Shown: positions 16,193 through 24,977, counted from the first letter of the stretch. The stretch: DNA of 64,000 nucleotides from Acidimicrobiales bacterium (GCA_041394245.1 JAWKIR010000003.1:496001-560000); one strand, 5' to 3'. A program made the numbers and translations. The notes: a model not told the origin generated them from the sequence alone.

Positions 16193-18261
16193 CAGAAGTC
16201 CAGGTTCCTGACCTCGCGGGCATTGGTCACGATGAAGTTCTTTCGTTGTTCGACGTCGTCGCCCATGAGGATCGACATCACCTCGTCGGCGATCGCGGCC
16301 TGCTCGACCGACACCTGCAACAGCGAGCGCGAGCCCACATCCATGGTCGTGTCGCGCAGCTCGTCCCAGTCCATCTCACCCAGACCCTTGAGACGCTGGA
16401 AGTCCTTGGAGTAGTTCGGACGCTCGGCCAGGAACCGGTCCTTGGCGGCATCGTCTTTGAGATAGACGGTCTCCTTGTTGGAGACCTTCGTGCTGTAGAG
16501 CGGCGGCTGGGCGATGTAGACGTAGCCGGCCTCGACCAGGGGTCGCATCTGACGGAAGAAGAAGGTGAGCAGCAGCGTGCGGATGTGGCTGCCGTCGACA
16601 TCGGCGTCGGCCAGCAGGATGACCTTGTGGTAGCGAGCCGCGGTGACATCGAAGTCGTCGGCGAACCCGGCCCCGATCGCCGTGATGAGGGTCTGCACCT
16701 CGTTGTTCTTCAACATCTTGTCGACCCGGGCCCGTTCGACATTCAGGATCTTGCCGCGGATCGGCAGGATCGCCTGGGTCTCGGGATCGCGAGCCCGCAC
16801 CGCGGAGCCACCGGCCGAATCGCCCTCGACGATGAACAGTTCCCGACGGGCCGGATCCTTGGCCGAACAGTCCTTGAGCTTGTCGGGCATGCCGGCACCG
16901 TCGAGCAGGGACTTGGATCGGATCGCCTTGCGGGCATCGGACGCCGCGACGCGTGCTCGGGCCGCGTTGGTGGCCTTGGTGAGGACGACCTTCGCTTCGG
17001 CCGGATGCTCCTCGAGCCAGTCGGCGAGTCGCTCGTTGGTCACCCGCTCGACGAGCGATCGCATCGAGACGTTGCCCAGCTTCGACTTGGTCTGGCCTTC
17101 GAACTGAGGATCACCGATCCGCACCGAGATGATCGCCGTGAGCCCCTCGCGGATGTCTTCACCCTGGAGGTTCTCGTCCTTTTCCTTGAGGAAGCCCTTC
17201 TCGCGCGCGTAGGCGTTGACCGTGCGGGTGAGGGCGGTGCGGAACCCCTGTTCGTGCATCCCTCCCTCGATGGTCGAGATGCCGTTGGCGAAGCTGTGGA
17301 GACCGTCGGAGTTGAAGCCGGTGTTCCACTGGAAGGCGATCTCGACCTCGTGGGCGTTGCCGTCGATGATCTCCTCGCCGTGGAAGTAGCCGACCAGGGC
17401 GAACAGGGCTTCCTTCGAGGCGTTGACGTGGCTGACGAAGTCGATGATGCCGCCGTCGTACTTGAAGCGGATCCATCCGTCCGGGTCGTCGGTCTCGACG
17501 GTGGAGGTCGGGCGCAGATCGCGCGCCCGGATCTCGAGCCCCCGATTGAGGAAGGCCATCATCTGGAAGCGCTCGAGCAGGGTCTGGAAGCGGAACTCGA
17601 CCTCGTCGAAGATCGTCGGATCGGGCCAGAACCGGGTGGTGGTGCCGGTGCGGGCAACCCCGTCGACCAGTGGTGACGCACCGATCGGTGCCAGCCGGTC
17701 ACGCAGATCACCGCCGTCGGCGAACGACATGGCATGACGCGTGCCGTCGCGATCGATCTCGACCTCGACCCGCCTCGACAGCGCGTTGACCACCGAGATG
17801 CCCACGCCGTGCAGACCACCGGACACCTTGTAGCCCTCACCGCCGAACTTGCCGCCGGCGTGGAGCACGGTCAACACGACCTCGGCCGCGGACAGGTCCT
17901 CGTATTTCGGGTGCTTGTCGACCGGGATGCCACGACCGTCGTCTCGGACCTCGCAGGCGCCGTCTTCGAGGATCGACACGTCGATCCGCGTGCAGTGGCC
18001 GGCCATCGCCTCGTCGACGGAGTTGTCGACGACCTCCCACACCAGATGGTGCAGACCGGTCGGGCCGGTGGAACCGATGTACATGCCCGGCCGCTTGCGC
18101 ACGGCTTCGAGCCCCTCGAGCACTGTGATGTCGGACGCGCCGTAGGACGACTCACTCGTGGTGGTCAATTCGTTCCCCGTTTCCTCTGGACCGTCGTCAG
18201 TCTCCACCGAGGGTGTGACACCCTCGTCGGACCCGTCGCCGGCCTCGTCGACCGTGCTCAC
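16192..18261 (-). CDS. gyrB: DNA gyrase subunit B
   Basis: A 689-residue ATPase subunit of gyrase. The GHKL ATPase domain has EGLEAVRKRPGMYIG, EVVDNSVDEAMAG (magnesium and ATP site), DDGRGIPVD and the GGLHGVGISVVNALS lid. The TOPRIM part has FIVEGDSAGGSA and the DADVDGSHIRTLLLTFFFR metal-binding run. The C-terminus ends with the usual GEMDWDELRDTTMD and ANEARYV-like segments. The GTG at 18261 was chosen for GGAG seven bases upstream; a poorly conserved acidic leader of about 40 residues follows it. gyrB leads gyrA with one base shared. An extended -10 and inverted repeat lie about 105 bases upstream. Confidence 0.97.
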   Translation of the reverse strand: MSTVDEAGDGSDEGVTPSVETDDGPEETGNELTTTSESSYGASDITVLEGLEAVRKRPGMYIGSTGPTGLHHLVWEVVDNSVDEAMAGHCTRIDVSILEDGACEVRDDGRGIPVDKHPKYEDLSAAEVVLTVLHAGGKFGGEGYKVSGGLHGVGISVVNALSRRVEVEIDRDGTRHAMSFADGGDLRDRLAPIGASPLVDGVARTGTTTRFWPDPTIFDEVEFRFQTLLERFQMMAFLNRGLEIRARDLRPTSTVETDDPDGWIRFKYDGGIIDFVSHVNASKEALFALVGYFHGEEIIDGNAHEVEIAFQWNTGFNSDGLHSFANGISTIEGGMHEQGFRTALTRTVNAYAREKGFLKEKDENLQGEDIREGLTAIISVRIGDPQFEGQTKSKLGNVSMRSLVERVTNERLADWLEEHPAEAKVVLTKATNAARARVAASDARKAIRSKSLLDGAGMPDKLKDCSAKDPARRELFIVEGDSAGGSAVRARDPETQAILPIRGKILNVERARVDKMLKNNEVQTLITAIGAGFADDFDVTAARYHKVILLADADVDGSHIRTLLLTFFFRQMRPLVEAGYVYIAQPPLYSTKVSNKETVYLKDDAAKDRFLAERPNYSKDFQRLKGLGEMDWDELRDTTMDVGSRSLLQVSVEQAAIADEVMSILMGDDVEQRKNFIVTNAREVRNLDF

Positions 18262-18365
18262 GAACGAGCTCCGAAATCCCTGTCGCGAAGCGCGGACACC
18301 AGGGGTTCCGGGAGGGTGTTGGCGCCCTTGAGACGCTGGTGAAACAGCCCGTACACGGTGGTGCA

Positions 18366-18381
18366 AGTGTAGCAGTTACAC
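18366..18381 (-). promoter_or_regulatory. gyrB extended -10 promoter overlapping an inverted repeat
   Basis: On the minus strand TGC-TACACT (18374-18366) is a good extended -10. It overlaps GTGTA-ACTGC-TACAC (18381-18367), an inverted repeat with five-base arms. This is the only AT-richer stretch between dciA and gyrB, about 105 bases before the gyrB start. Supercoiling or repressor control is inferred. Confidence 0.45.
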
Positions 18382-18386
18382 GTATG

Positions 18387-18707
18387 TCATTTGCGTCTCG
18401 TGACCCTGACGTTGAGGGCGGAAACACGGTCGGATCCCGACACCGCGGCCACCCGCGAGATCACCTCGTTCTCGAGCCATCGGAGTTCGCTCGCCCAGTT
18501 CGCGTCGTCGACGGTCACCACCAGCGTGTGGCCGTCGATGGAGAGCGGCCGACTGTGTGCGGCGACCTCGTCACCGACGATCTCGGGCCACTTCGTGAAC
18601 ACACTGTCGAGGACGTCGACCGATGGCGCTCGCAGGGTGCCCATGAGTCGATCGAGGGCCCGGCCGAGGCGTTGCGGGTCACGATGATGACCACTGTTCG
18701 CGTTCAC
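18387..18707 (-). CDS. dciA: DciA-like (DUF721) helicase-loading protein
   Basis: A 106-residue DUF721 protein. The core LDSVFTKWPEIVGDEVAAHS followed by DGHTLVVTVDDANWASELRWLE is the KH-like DciA fold that helps load the replicative helicase DnaB in bacteria lacking DnaC. The GTG at 18707 overlaps the recF stop as GTGA, so it is translationally coupled to recF. An upstream in-frame extension would lie inside recF and was rejected. The position between recF and gyrB matches Rv0004 in mycobacteria. No dnaC is seen near dnaB in this window, consistent with DciA as the loader. Confidence 0.9.
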   Translation of the reverse strand: MNANSGHHRDPQRLGRALDRLMGTLRAPSVDVLDSVFTKWPEIVGDEVAAHSRPLSIDGHTLVVTVDDANWASELRWLENEVISRVAAVSGSDRVSALNVRVTRRK

Positions 18708-19816
18708 TCGGTCGACGCTTTCGCCCCATCGGTTCCACTGACCTCGCGGACCGTTCCCTCGACGATCTTCAACACCCGATCGGGTGTCGCGGCCGGCGGC
18801 AGCCACGCCGCGGTGGTCAGCAACCGTTGCCCGCCGGGAAGCGCATCCAGCAGTGCCTCGGCCCGCCCCGGATCGAGTTCGGAGAACACGTCGTCGAGGA
18901 GCAACACCGGTTCCGCGACGCCGGCCGCGCGCACCACGGCATCGGCGGCCAGTCGCAACGACAGTGCCAACGACCGCTGCTCGCCCTGTGAGGCATGGGT
19001 GCGCGCCGGTGACCGGCCGATGCGGAAGAGGATCTCGTCACGGTGGGGCCCGACGGTCGACACGCCCCGTCGCACGTCGAGGTCACGGGACGCGACCAAC
19101 GCCTCCGCCAGATCGCCCTGCCAGCTCGGTTCGTAGATCGTCTCGACATCGGCGGCCCGACCGGCGACGGCGTCGTAGGCCGCGGCCAACCGCGGCCCCA
19201 TCTCGGCCAGCAGCGCCTCACGAGCCTCTCGCAGCGCACCTCCGATCGTTGCCAACTTCGCATCCCACACGTCGAGGGTGAAGGCGGCATCACCGTCGAG
19301 GCGACCATGAGCCGACCGGAGGAGCGCATTGCGCTGCTTCAGGATCCGTTCCAGATCGGTGCGCAGTGCGTCATTTCGGGGATGGCGGCTGACCAGCGCA
19401 TCGTCGATCCAACGCCGGCGCATCGCCGGCCCGGACTTCACGAGTTCGAGGTCATCCGGGGAGAACACCGTCACCTGGACCACACCGAGCAGATCCCTGG
19501 CCCGCGAGAGTCGCTGACGATTCACCTGGATCCGGTTGCGTCCGATACGGGGGATCTCGACCTCGACCAGCTGTTCCCTTCCGTCGGGCGACTCCACGGT
19601 CGCTCGCAGGACGGCGGCGTCGGCGCCATTGCGGATCAGCGCATCGTCGGGTACGCCGCGAAACGAGCCCATCCCCGCGATCCAGCTGATGGCCTCGAGC
19701 AGGTTGGTCTTGCCCTGTCCGTTCTCACCGACGATCGCGGTGAGGCCCTCCGACAGCGTGAGGGTTGCCGATTCGTAGGACCGGAAGTTCTGGAGTTCGA
19801 GCGTCCGGATCAACAC
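18704..19816 (-). CDS. recF: DNA replication and repair protein RecF
   Basis: A 370-residue ABC-type ATPase that binds gapped DNA and helps RecO/RecR load RecA. The N-terminus begins MLIRTLELQNFRSYESATL, Walker A is GENGQGKTN (about residues 31-39), the signature is in THASQGEQRSLALSLRLA, and Walker B is VLLLDDVFSELD. Length is normal. It lies 53 bases after dnaN on the same strand and shares its stop with the dciA start, as expected for an actinobacterial dnaA-dnaN-recF cluster. Confidence 0.97.
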   Translation of the reverse strand: MLIRTLELQNFRSYESATLTLSEGLTAIVGENGQGKTNLLEAISWIAGMGSFRGVPDDALIRNGADAAVLRATVESPDGREQLVEVEIPRIGRNRIQVNRQRLSRARDLLGVVQVTVFSPDDLELVKSGPAMRRRWIDDALVSRHPRNDALRTDLERILKQRNALLRSAHGRLDGDAAFTLDVWDAKLATIGGALREAREALLAEMGPRLAAAYDAVAGRAADVETIYEPSWQGDLAEALVASRDLDVRRGVSTVGPHRDEILFRIGRSPARTHASQGEQRSLALSLRLAADAVVRAAGVAEPVLLLDDVFSELDPGRAEALLDALPGGQRLLTTAAWLPPAATPDRVLKIVEGTVREVSGTDGAKASTE

Positions 19817-19869
19817 AGAAGGTCAAGCTACTGGTCACGACGTGCGCCGACCTCGCGGTCGTCATCAGG

Positions 19870-20973
19870 TCAGCTGACGCGCACCGGCATGAGCAGGTAG
19901 AGGAAGTTCGGATCCTCGCTCGACTTCAACAGTGCCGGCTTCAGCTCGTCGACCGTCTCGAGGGTGATCTGGTCACCGGGAGCGACCTCGATCCCGTCGA
20001 TCAGGTACTCCGGGTTGAACGCCACGGTCAGGTCATCACCGCGATAGCTGGCGTCCTCGACGGCCTCGTGGGCCTGACCGACGTCCTGGGTGACAGCGAC
20101 GAGCTCGAGGCCGTCGGCCGACATCGCCATGCGGATCGGTGTGGATTCCTGCGCCAGCAAGCGAACCCGGCGAACAGCGTCGAGCAGTGTCAGCCGATCG
20201 ACGGTGAGCTGGTTCGGATGGTTGGTCGGGATCAGACCCCGATAGTTCGGGAACTCGCCCTCGATCAAGCGGGTGGTGACCGACACGGCACCGACCTCGA
20301 AGCCGGCGTCGCGTTCGCCGAGGCGGAGTGTGATGCTCTCCGCGTCGCCGACGACGCGGGCGAGCTCCTTCAATGCGCGACTGGGAACGAGCACCTTCTG
20401 GCCCTCGCCCAGCACGGAAGTACCGGCGAGATCGCGCACCGACAGGCGATAGGAATCGGTCGACACGAGGCGGAGACCGTCTTCTTCTGCGGCCATGAGC
20501 ACGCCGGTGAGGATGGGGCGTGCATCATCGGACGACGCAGCCTTCTCGACCTGCTCGATGGCGGCCTTGAACTCGGCCGCATCCAGGGTCACCGCATCGC
20601 CGTGGGGCTTCGACAGCTCCGGGAACTCATCGGCCGGGATGATGCGGATGGCGAACTCCGAGGGCGCGGCGACGATGCGAGCGTCGTCGTCCTCGACGGC
20701 GATGTCGACGCCGCCGGCACGCACGGAACGAACCACGTCCGATGCGAGCTTCGACGGGAGGACGGCCACACCGTCCTCGGACCCCGAGACCTCGATGGTC
20801 ACCGAGATGGTCAGGTCGAGATCGCTGCCCGTGATGGTCAGCTGATCACCCGTGAGCTCGAGACGAACACCGGCGAGTACCGGGAGCGCGCCCCCGCGTG
20901 TGGTCACCGCTCGACCGGCATCGGCGAGGGCTTTGGCGAGAATGTCTCGCTCGCAACGGAACTTCAGGCCCAT
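19870..20973 (-). CDS. dnaN: DNA polymerase III beta sliding clamp
   Basis: A 367-residue ring-forming clamp that tethers polymerase and other partners to DNA. It begins MGLKFRCERDILAKALADAGRAV and ends in the conserved clamp C-terminus YLLMPVRVS. The internal segments SSDDARPILTGVLMAAE and FNPEYLIDGIEV are typical beta-clamp signatures, the latter near the protein-binding pocket. Length and start match the family. It is separated from dnaA by a 289-base intergenic segment that is a candidate origin. Confidence 0.97.
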   Translation of the reverse strand: MGLKFRCERDILAKALADAGRAVTTRGGALPVLAGVRLELTGDQLTITGSDLDLTISVTIEVSGSEDGVAVLPSKLASDVVRSVRAGGVDIAVEDDDARIVAAPSEFAIRIIPADEFPELSKPHGDAVTLDAAEFKAAIEQVEKAASSDDARPILTGVLMAAEEDGLRLVSTDSYRLSVRDLAGTSVLGEGQKVLVPSRALKELARVVGDAESITLRLGERDAGFEVGAVSVTTRLIEGEFPNYRGLIPTNHPNQLTVDRLTLLDAVRRVRLLAQESTPIRMAMSADGLELVAVTQDVGQAHEAVEDASYRGDDLTVAFNPEYLIDGIEVAPGDQITLETVDELKPALLKSSEDPNFLYLLMPVRVS

Positions 20974-21262
20974 GGTGCGGTTACTTCTCCCTGTCGTACG
21001 GACTTCTCGTTAATAGCAGTCCATAGGGCTTGTGGATTGTGGATGGTGCCGAGTCTGCCGTGAAACGACGCGGATGTTGCGTCCCCACGGTGTCCCCGCG
21101 CGGTCACAGTGTGTGACGCGGGCCGGCCGGCTTGGTGGATGTCGTGGGACTTTGTGCATCGGCGTCCACCCCAGGTGCCCAGGTGGTCCCCAGGGATGTC
21201 CCCATCCTGTGTGCGGCCGGGCACGGTCATTTCGGCGAGCACGGTCATTTCGGCGAGCACGG
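20974..21262. other. dnaA-dnaN intergenic region, candidate oriC
   Basis: In most actinobacteria the origin lies here. The segment has two overlapping DnaA-box-like sequences TGTGGATTG (21031-21039) and TGTGGATGG (21038-21046), an AT-richer patch around 21001-21030 (TTCTCGTTAATAGC), and a hairpin GTCACA-GTG-TGTGAC (21103-21117). It ends in an 18-base tandem repeat. The boxes deviate from TTATCCACA, and fewer are seen than in Streptomyces or mycobacterial origins, so the origin may instead or also lie upstream of dnaA. Confidence 0.5.
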
Positions 21263-21265
21263 TCA
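21221..21265. repeat. 18-bp tandem repeat at the dnaA 3' end
   Basis: The unit GCACGGTCATTTCGGCGA occurs at 21221-21238 and 21239-21256. A partial third copy (GCACGGTCA) carries the dnaA stop codon. No hairpin is evident. It may be replication slippage or a repeated protein-binding site. Confidence 0.8.
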
Positions 21266-22624
21266 CGTCGGATGGTTGAGTCGGTGCTGGAGTTCGGTCA
21301 CCTTGTCGAAGATCTGCTGGCGCTCACCCATACGGGCTTCGATCTTGCGTACGGCGTGCATCACCGTCGTGTGATCGCGGTTGCCGAATGCCTTGCCGAT
21401 GTCGGGGAAGGAGAGGTCGGTCATGTTGCGGGTGACGTACATGGCGACCTGGCGGGCGTCGACGAGCGGGCGACGACGCGAGCCACCAGTGATCTGGTCG
21501 ATGTCGAAGCCGAACATCTCCGCGGTGAGATCGATGATCCGTTCGGCCGTGACCGGTGGCTTCTCGGCACTGGCGATCAGATCGCTGAGGACGAGGGCGG
21601 CGAGTTCGCGGTCGAGCGGCTGTTGGGTGAGGCTGGCGTAGGCGGTGACCTTGATGAGGGCGCCCTCGAGCTCACGAATCGAATCGGTGATGTTCTCGGC
21701 GATGAAGGCGAAGACGTCGTCGGGAATGTCGATGGTCTTGGACTCGGCCTTGCGGCGCAGGATGGCGAGGCGGGTCTCGAGATCGGGGCGTTGGATGTCG
21801 GTGATCAGGCCCCACTTGAAGCGGCTGCGCAGGCGATCCTCGAGGGTCGGGATGGCGTCGGGGGTGCGATCGGACGACAGCACGATCTGCTTGTTGTTCT
21901 GGTGCAGTTCGTTGAACGTGTGGAAGAACTCCTCCTGGAGCCCCTCCTTCCCCTCGATGAACTGGATGTCGTCGATCAGCAGGACGTCATTGTCTCGATA
22001 ACGTCGCTTGAACTCCGGTTGGGTGTTGGTGCGAATCGCTTCGACGAACTCGTTGAGGAACGTCTCCGTGGAGACGTAGCGGACGCGATACGTCGGGTAG
22101 TGATCGGCGACATAGTGGGCGATGCCGCGCAGCAGATGGGTCTTGCCCAGCCCCGAATGCCCGTGGATGAAGAGCGGGTTGTAGCTCGCGGCGGGGGTCT
22201 CGGCGACCGAGAGCGCCGCCGCATGAGCGAAACGGTTCGATGGGCCGATGACGAAGTGTTCGAACGTGAACTTCTCGTCGCGCATGCCCTCGAGGCCGGC
22301 AACGACGGCGGGAACCGGCGGGGGATCGTCCGGGGAGCGCAGATCGGCGGCAGGGACGTCGAATGCCACCTCGTCCCAGTCGGTGTCGATCTCGACCCGG
22401 ACCGACACGTCGGTGCTGGTCTCCTCGATCGCGTCCTGCACCAGGCCGAGGTAGCGCCCCTCGATCCGTTCCTTCTGCAGCCCGTTGGGGACGACGATGA
22501 CGAGCTCGCCCTCGTCGAACGCCACCGCCTTCGCGCCACTGAAGGTGGTACGCCAGACGGCGTCGCTCACCTGTGCGCGAATGCTCTCTGCGCAGGTGGT
22601 CCAAAGACCATCGGCGTCGCCCAT
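21263..22624 (-). CDS. dnaA: Chromosomal replication initiator DnaA
   Basis: A 453-residue AAA+ initiator that binds DnaA boxes and melts the origin. Domain I starts DADGLWTTCAESIRAQVSDAVWRTTFSG. Domain III has Walker A GHSGLGKTHLLRG, Walker B VLLIDDIQFIEGK and sensor regions. Domain IV has the DNA-binding RPLVDARQVAMYVTRNMTDLSFPDIGKAFG and HTTVMHAVRKIEARM signatures. The linker domain II is short (about 35 residues). The ATG at 22624 begins the conserved part; GGAAGAG touches it, so spacing is odd and a GTG three codons upstream or leaderless initiation is possible. A longer upstream reading of 34 residues seems non-coding. Confidence 0.96.
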   Translation of the reverse strand: MGDADGLWTTCAESIRAQVSDAVWRTTFSGAKAVAFDEGELVIVVPNGLQKERIEGRYLGLVQDAIEETSTDVSVRVEIDTDWDEVAFDVPAADLRSPDDPPPVPAVVAGLEGMRDEKFTFEHFVIGPSNRFAHAAALSVAETPAASYNPLFIHGHSGLGKTHLLRGIAHYVADHYPTYRVRYVSTETFLNEFVEAIRTNTQPEFKRRYRDNDVLLIDDIQFIEGKEGLQEEFFHTFNELHQNNKQIVLSSDRTPDAIPTLEDRLRSRFKWGLITDIQRPDLETRLAILRRKAESKTIDIPDDVFAFIAENITDSIRELEGALIKVTAYASLTQQPLDRELAALVLSDLIASAEKPPVTAERIIDLTAEMFGFDIDQITGGSRRRPLVDARQVAMYVTRNMTDLSFPDIGKAFGNRDHTTVMHAVRKIEARMGERQQIFDKVTELQHRLNHPT

Positions 22625-23053
22625 CTCTTCCACGTGCAATTGTGTCTCCACAGCCGCGTCCACAGGTGTGGACGACCCTCCGTACTCCGCTCCGGGCAAA
22701 GGCGGTGGTGCGTGGAAAAAACCCACTCACCACATCCGCACTCCGACCGGCGTGGGCGGGCAACATACCAAGGTTGTGGATACCCGCAAGCCGGAGACCG
22801 AGGTTGTCGTGAAAGGCCAGTTCAGAACCCGTTTTCCACAATCGAATTACATGGGTGGAACATCAAATGACACGAATGTCGTTCAGGGGAACCCCGTCGG
22901 GAACACCCACTCTGCCCTCTCTCAGGTTGAAGGCCCTGGTTGTTGACCTCCGCCGAGGGCCATACCGTGACGGGTTGACGTCATCGGTTCCCCACAATCG
23001 GAACCGTCATTCCCGCGGCGCCGACTCCTGCCCGCGGTACTCGGAGGATCACA
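22625..23053. other. 429-base dnaA-rpmH intergenic region with DnaA-box-like sites
   Basis: No gene is seen here. It separates the divergently transcribed dnaA and rpmH genes and so is the turning point of gene orientation. It contains GCGTCCACA (22656-22664) and TGTGGACGA (22667-22675), which face each other as CCACA-GG-TGTGG, then TGTGGATAC (22775-22783, one mismatch to the consensus) and TTTTCCACA (22832-22840, one mismatch). An inverted repeat CGGTTCC/GGAACCG (22985-22991 with 23000-23006) lies near rpmH. It may serve as dnaA autoregulation or as part of the origin. Confidence 0.6.
22940..22968 (+). promoter_or_regulatory. Candidate rpmH promoter
   Basis: TTGTTG (22940-22945) and TACCGT (22963-22968) are separated by 17 bases, a reasonable sigma-70-type -35/-10 pair about 85 bases upstream of rpmH. 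This is a by-eye match. Confidence 0.35.
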
Positions 23054-23188
23054 ATGAAGCGGCCGTATCAGCCCAACGTGCGCAAGCGGGCAAAGAAGCA
23101 TGGTTTCCGCTCGCGCATGAGCACCCGCGGAGGACGCGCCGTTCTCCGGTCCCGTCGCTTGAGGGGTCGCGCCCGCCTGTCGGCATGA
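23054..23188 (+). CDS. rpmH: 50S ribosomal protein L34
   Basis: A 44-residue ribosomal protein with the family sequence MKRPYQPNVRKRAKKHGFR followed by SRMSTRGGRAVLRSRRLRGR. The ATG at 23054 has GGAGG six bases upstream. Its TGA overlaps the rnpA start (ATGA). In almost all bacteria rpmH and rnpA are adjacent near the origin, as here. It is highly basic and binds 23S rRNA. Confidence 0.98.
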   Translation: MKRPYQPNVRKRAKKHGFRSRMSTRGGRAVLRSRRLRGRARLSA

Positions 23189-23535
23189 TCGACCGGCTCG
23201 TCGGCCGGGACGACTTCGCACGGCTTCGTGCCGAAGGAGTCCGCCACGGTCGAGGGCCGATCCGACTGGTCTCGAGGATCGATCCCACTGCGCTGAACGC
23301 ACGTATCGCGTTCGCAATCCCACGCTCAGTGGGAAATGCAGTGGTTCGGAACCGGATTCGTCGCCGCGTGAGAGCCGTGCTGCAGGATCTTCACCGTGAA
23401 GACCCGGTGTTCCCGGCTCGAGGCGACCACCTGATTCGGGTGACGGCTCCGATCGACGACTGGTCACACACGACACTGCGCCACACCATGAGCACGCTCC
23501 TCACCCCCGAATCCCAGACCGGCGAGCCACGTTGA
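23185..23535 (+). CDS. rnpA: Ribonuclease P protein component
   Basis: A 116-residue basic protein that supports the RNase P RNA in maturing tRNA 5' ends. The signature GNAVVRNRIRRRVRAVLQ (family pattern RNRxKRxxR) is clear near residues 50-67. It begins inside the rpmH stop (ATGA) and its own stop overlaps the TTG start of yidD (TTGA), so rpmH-rnpA-yidD is a tightly coupled run. Length is normal. Confidence 0.95.
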   Translation: MIDRLVGRDDFARLRAEGVRHGRGPIRLVSRIDPTALNARIAFAIPRSVGNAVVRNRIRRRVRAVLQDLHREDPVFPARGDHLIRVTAPIDDWSHTTLRHTMSTLLTPESQTGEPR

Positions 23536-23765
23536 GTTCGCCGGTCGCGCGCGTACTTCGGGCTGGTGTGCGTGGCTATCAGCGCGTCTTCGCCGGCCGG
23601 CCGTCGCCGTGCCGACATGTGCCGTCCTGTTCCAACTACGCGATCGAGGCCCTGGACGGCCACGGCGCGGTGCGTGGCAGTTGGCTTGCCACCAAACGAC
23701 TGTGCCGGTGTCACCCGTGGGGAACCCACGGCTACGACCCCGTGCCCGCCACCCGGGAGTCCTAG
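23532..23765 (+). CDS. yidD: Membrane protein insertion efficiency factor YidD
   Basis: A 77-residue protein of the YidD family, with the characteristic GYQRVFAGRPSPCRHVPSCSNYAIEAL and CRCHPWGTHGYDPVP, including the conserved cysteines. It is thought to assist YidC-dependent membrane insertion as an amphipathic peripheral protein. Translation probably starts at the TTG at 23532, which overlaps the rnpA stop. The stop is directly adjacent to the yidC ATG. Confidence 0.93.
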   Translation: MSSPVARVLRAGVRGYQRVFAGRPSPCRHVPSCSNYAIEALDGHGAVRGSWLATKRLCRCHPWGTHGYDPVPATRES

Positions 23766-24872
23766 ATGTTTGACCTGATCGCGTCCGTTCTCGCCTTCTT
23801 CTACGAGCACGTCTTCGAGAGCTATGGGGTGTCGATCATCCTGTTGACCCTCGCCGTGATGATCGTGGCGACGCCGCTCACGCTCAAGAGCACGAAGTCG
23901 ATGCTGCAGATGCAGCGGCTGCAGCCCGAGCTCAAGGCCATCCAGAACCGGTACAAGGACGACCGGCAGAAGATGAACGAAGAGCTGATGGCGTTCTACC
24001 AGGAGAACGGCATCAACCCCCTCGGCGGCTGTCTCCCGATGCTGATCCAGCTGCCCATCTTCCTGGTGCTGTTCCGCGTCGTGCAGGGCGTGACCCGGCG
24101 GGCCACCGACATCGGTAGTCAGATGGGTTGGACAGCCGGACGCATCGGCGGTGGAGGGGACCTCGACCTTCACGTGATCCCGCGGATCGAACGCACGTTC
24201 GACCCCGAGAATCTCCATCACGACAGTGAGATGTATCTGAATCTGAGCGCGACGAACGAGATGAAGTCGTTCGGTCTGGATCTGTCCCGTTCTGCCCAGG
24301 AGGTCCTCAGCGACAACTTCGTCACGGCACTCCCCTATCTGGCCTTGATCGCCATCGTGTTGTTCAGCAGTCTCTATCAGCAGCGCCAGATCCAGGGGCG
24401 CAACACGGGTGCTCAGATCAACCCCCAGCAGCAGATGATCATGAAGATCCTGCCCTTCATGCTGCCGGTCTTCAGCTTCACGATGCCGGCCGCCCTGGTG
24501 ATCTACTTCGTGGTCTCGAACCTGTACCGGATCGGTCAGCAGGCCTACATCACCCAATCGCTGTACAAGGGTGACGAGAGCCCCGGTGCCTTGCTGGCGA
24601 AGCAACGGGCCGCCGACAAGGCCGCCGGCAAGAGCGGCACCGATCGCGGTGGCGGGCGAGTGACTCCGAAGAAGGGTGAGCCCACACCGAAGCGTGGTGA
24701 GGCGAAGGCGACGCCCAAGCAGAAGGCCACGCCCAAGCAGAAGGCGTCGGGTCAGAAGAGCGCGAAGGCATCGGGGGCCGGCCGAACCGGCAAGGCCCCG
24801 AGCCGTCAGTCCCGTAGCGGTGGACGAACCACCGACCCAGGGGCACCGCAACACAAAAAGCGCAAGAAGTAG
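23766..24872 (+). CDS. yidC: Membrane protein insertase YidC
   Basis: A 368-residue insertase. It has the conserved ILLTLAVMIVATPLTLKSTKSMLQMQRLQPELKAIQNRYKDD start, the NPLGGCLPMLIQLPIFLVLFRVV region, and later hydrophobic helices PYLALIAIVLFSSLYQQ and MLPVFSFTMPAALVIYFVVSN. There is an insertion of about 75 residues after the second conserved helix and a basic tail of about 90 residues rich in Lys, Pro and Gly, probably ribosome- or RNA-contacting. It inserts membrane proteins, alone or with SecYEG. It follows yidD with no gap. Confidence 0.95.
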   Translation: MFDLIASVLAFFYEHVFESYGVSIILLTLAVMIVATPLTLKSTKSMLQMQRLQPELKAIQNRYKDDRQKMNEELMAFYQENGINPLGGCLPMLIQLPIFLVLFRVVQGVTRRATDIGSQMGWTAGRIGGGGDLDLHVIPRIERTFDPENLHHDSEMYLNLSATNEMKSFGLDLSRSAQEVLSDNFVTALPYLALIAIVLFSSLYQQRQIQGRNTGAQINPQQQMIMKILPFMLPVFSFTMPAALVIYFVVSNLYRIGQQAYITQSLYKGDESPGALLAKQRAADKAAGKSGTDRGGGRVTPKKGEPTPKRGEAKATPKQKATPKQKASGQKSAKASGAGRTGKAPSRQSRSGGRTTDPGAPQHKKRKK

Positions 24873-24894
24873 TCGGCGACCGCTGCGCCACCGT

Positions 24895-24917
24895 GCTGTC
24901 GGGGTTCTCCCGACAGC
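24895..24917 (+). terminator. Hairpin between yidC and jag
   Basis: GCTGTCGGG (24895-24903) and CCCGACAGC (24909-24917) form a nine-base stem with a GTTCT loop. No T-run follows, so it may be a weak terminator, a processing site or an mRNA-stabilising hairpin between two genes that are otherwise cotranscribed. Confidence 0.45.
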
Positions 24918-24977
24918 GCTGCTGTGGCCACCGGAACGTGTGTCGCTCTACCAGCGCCCGCATGAGAGGAGACAACG

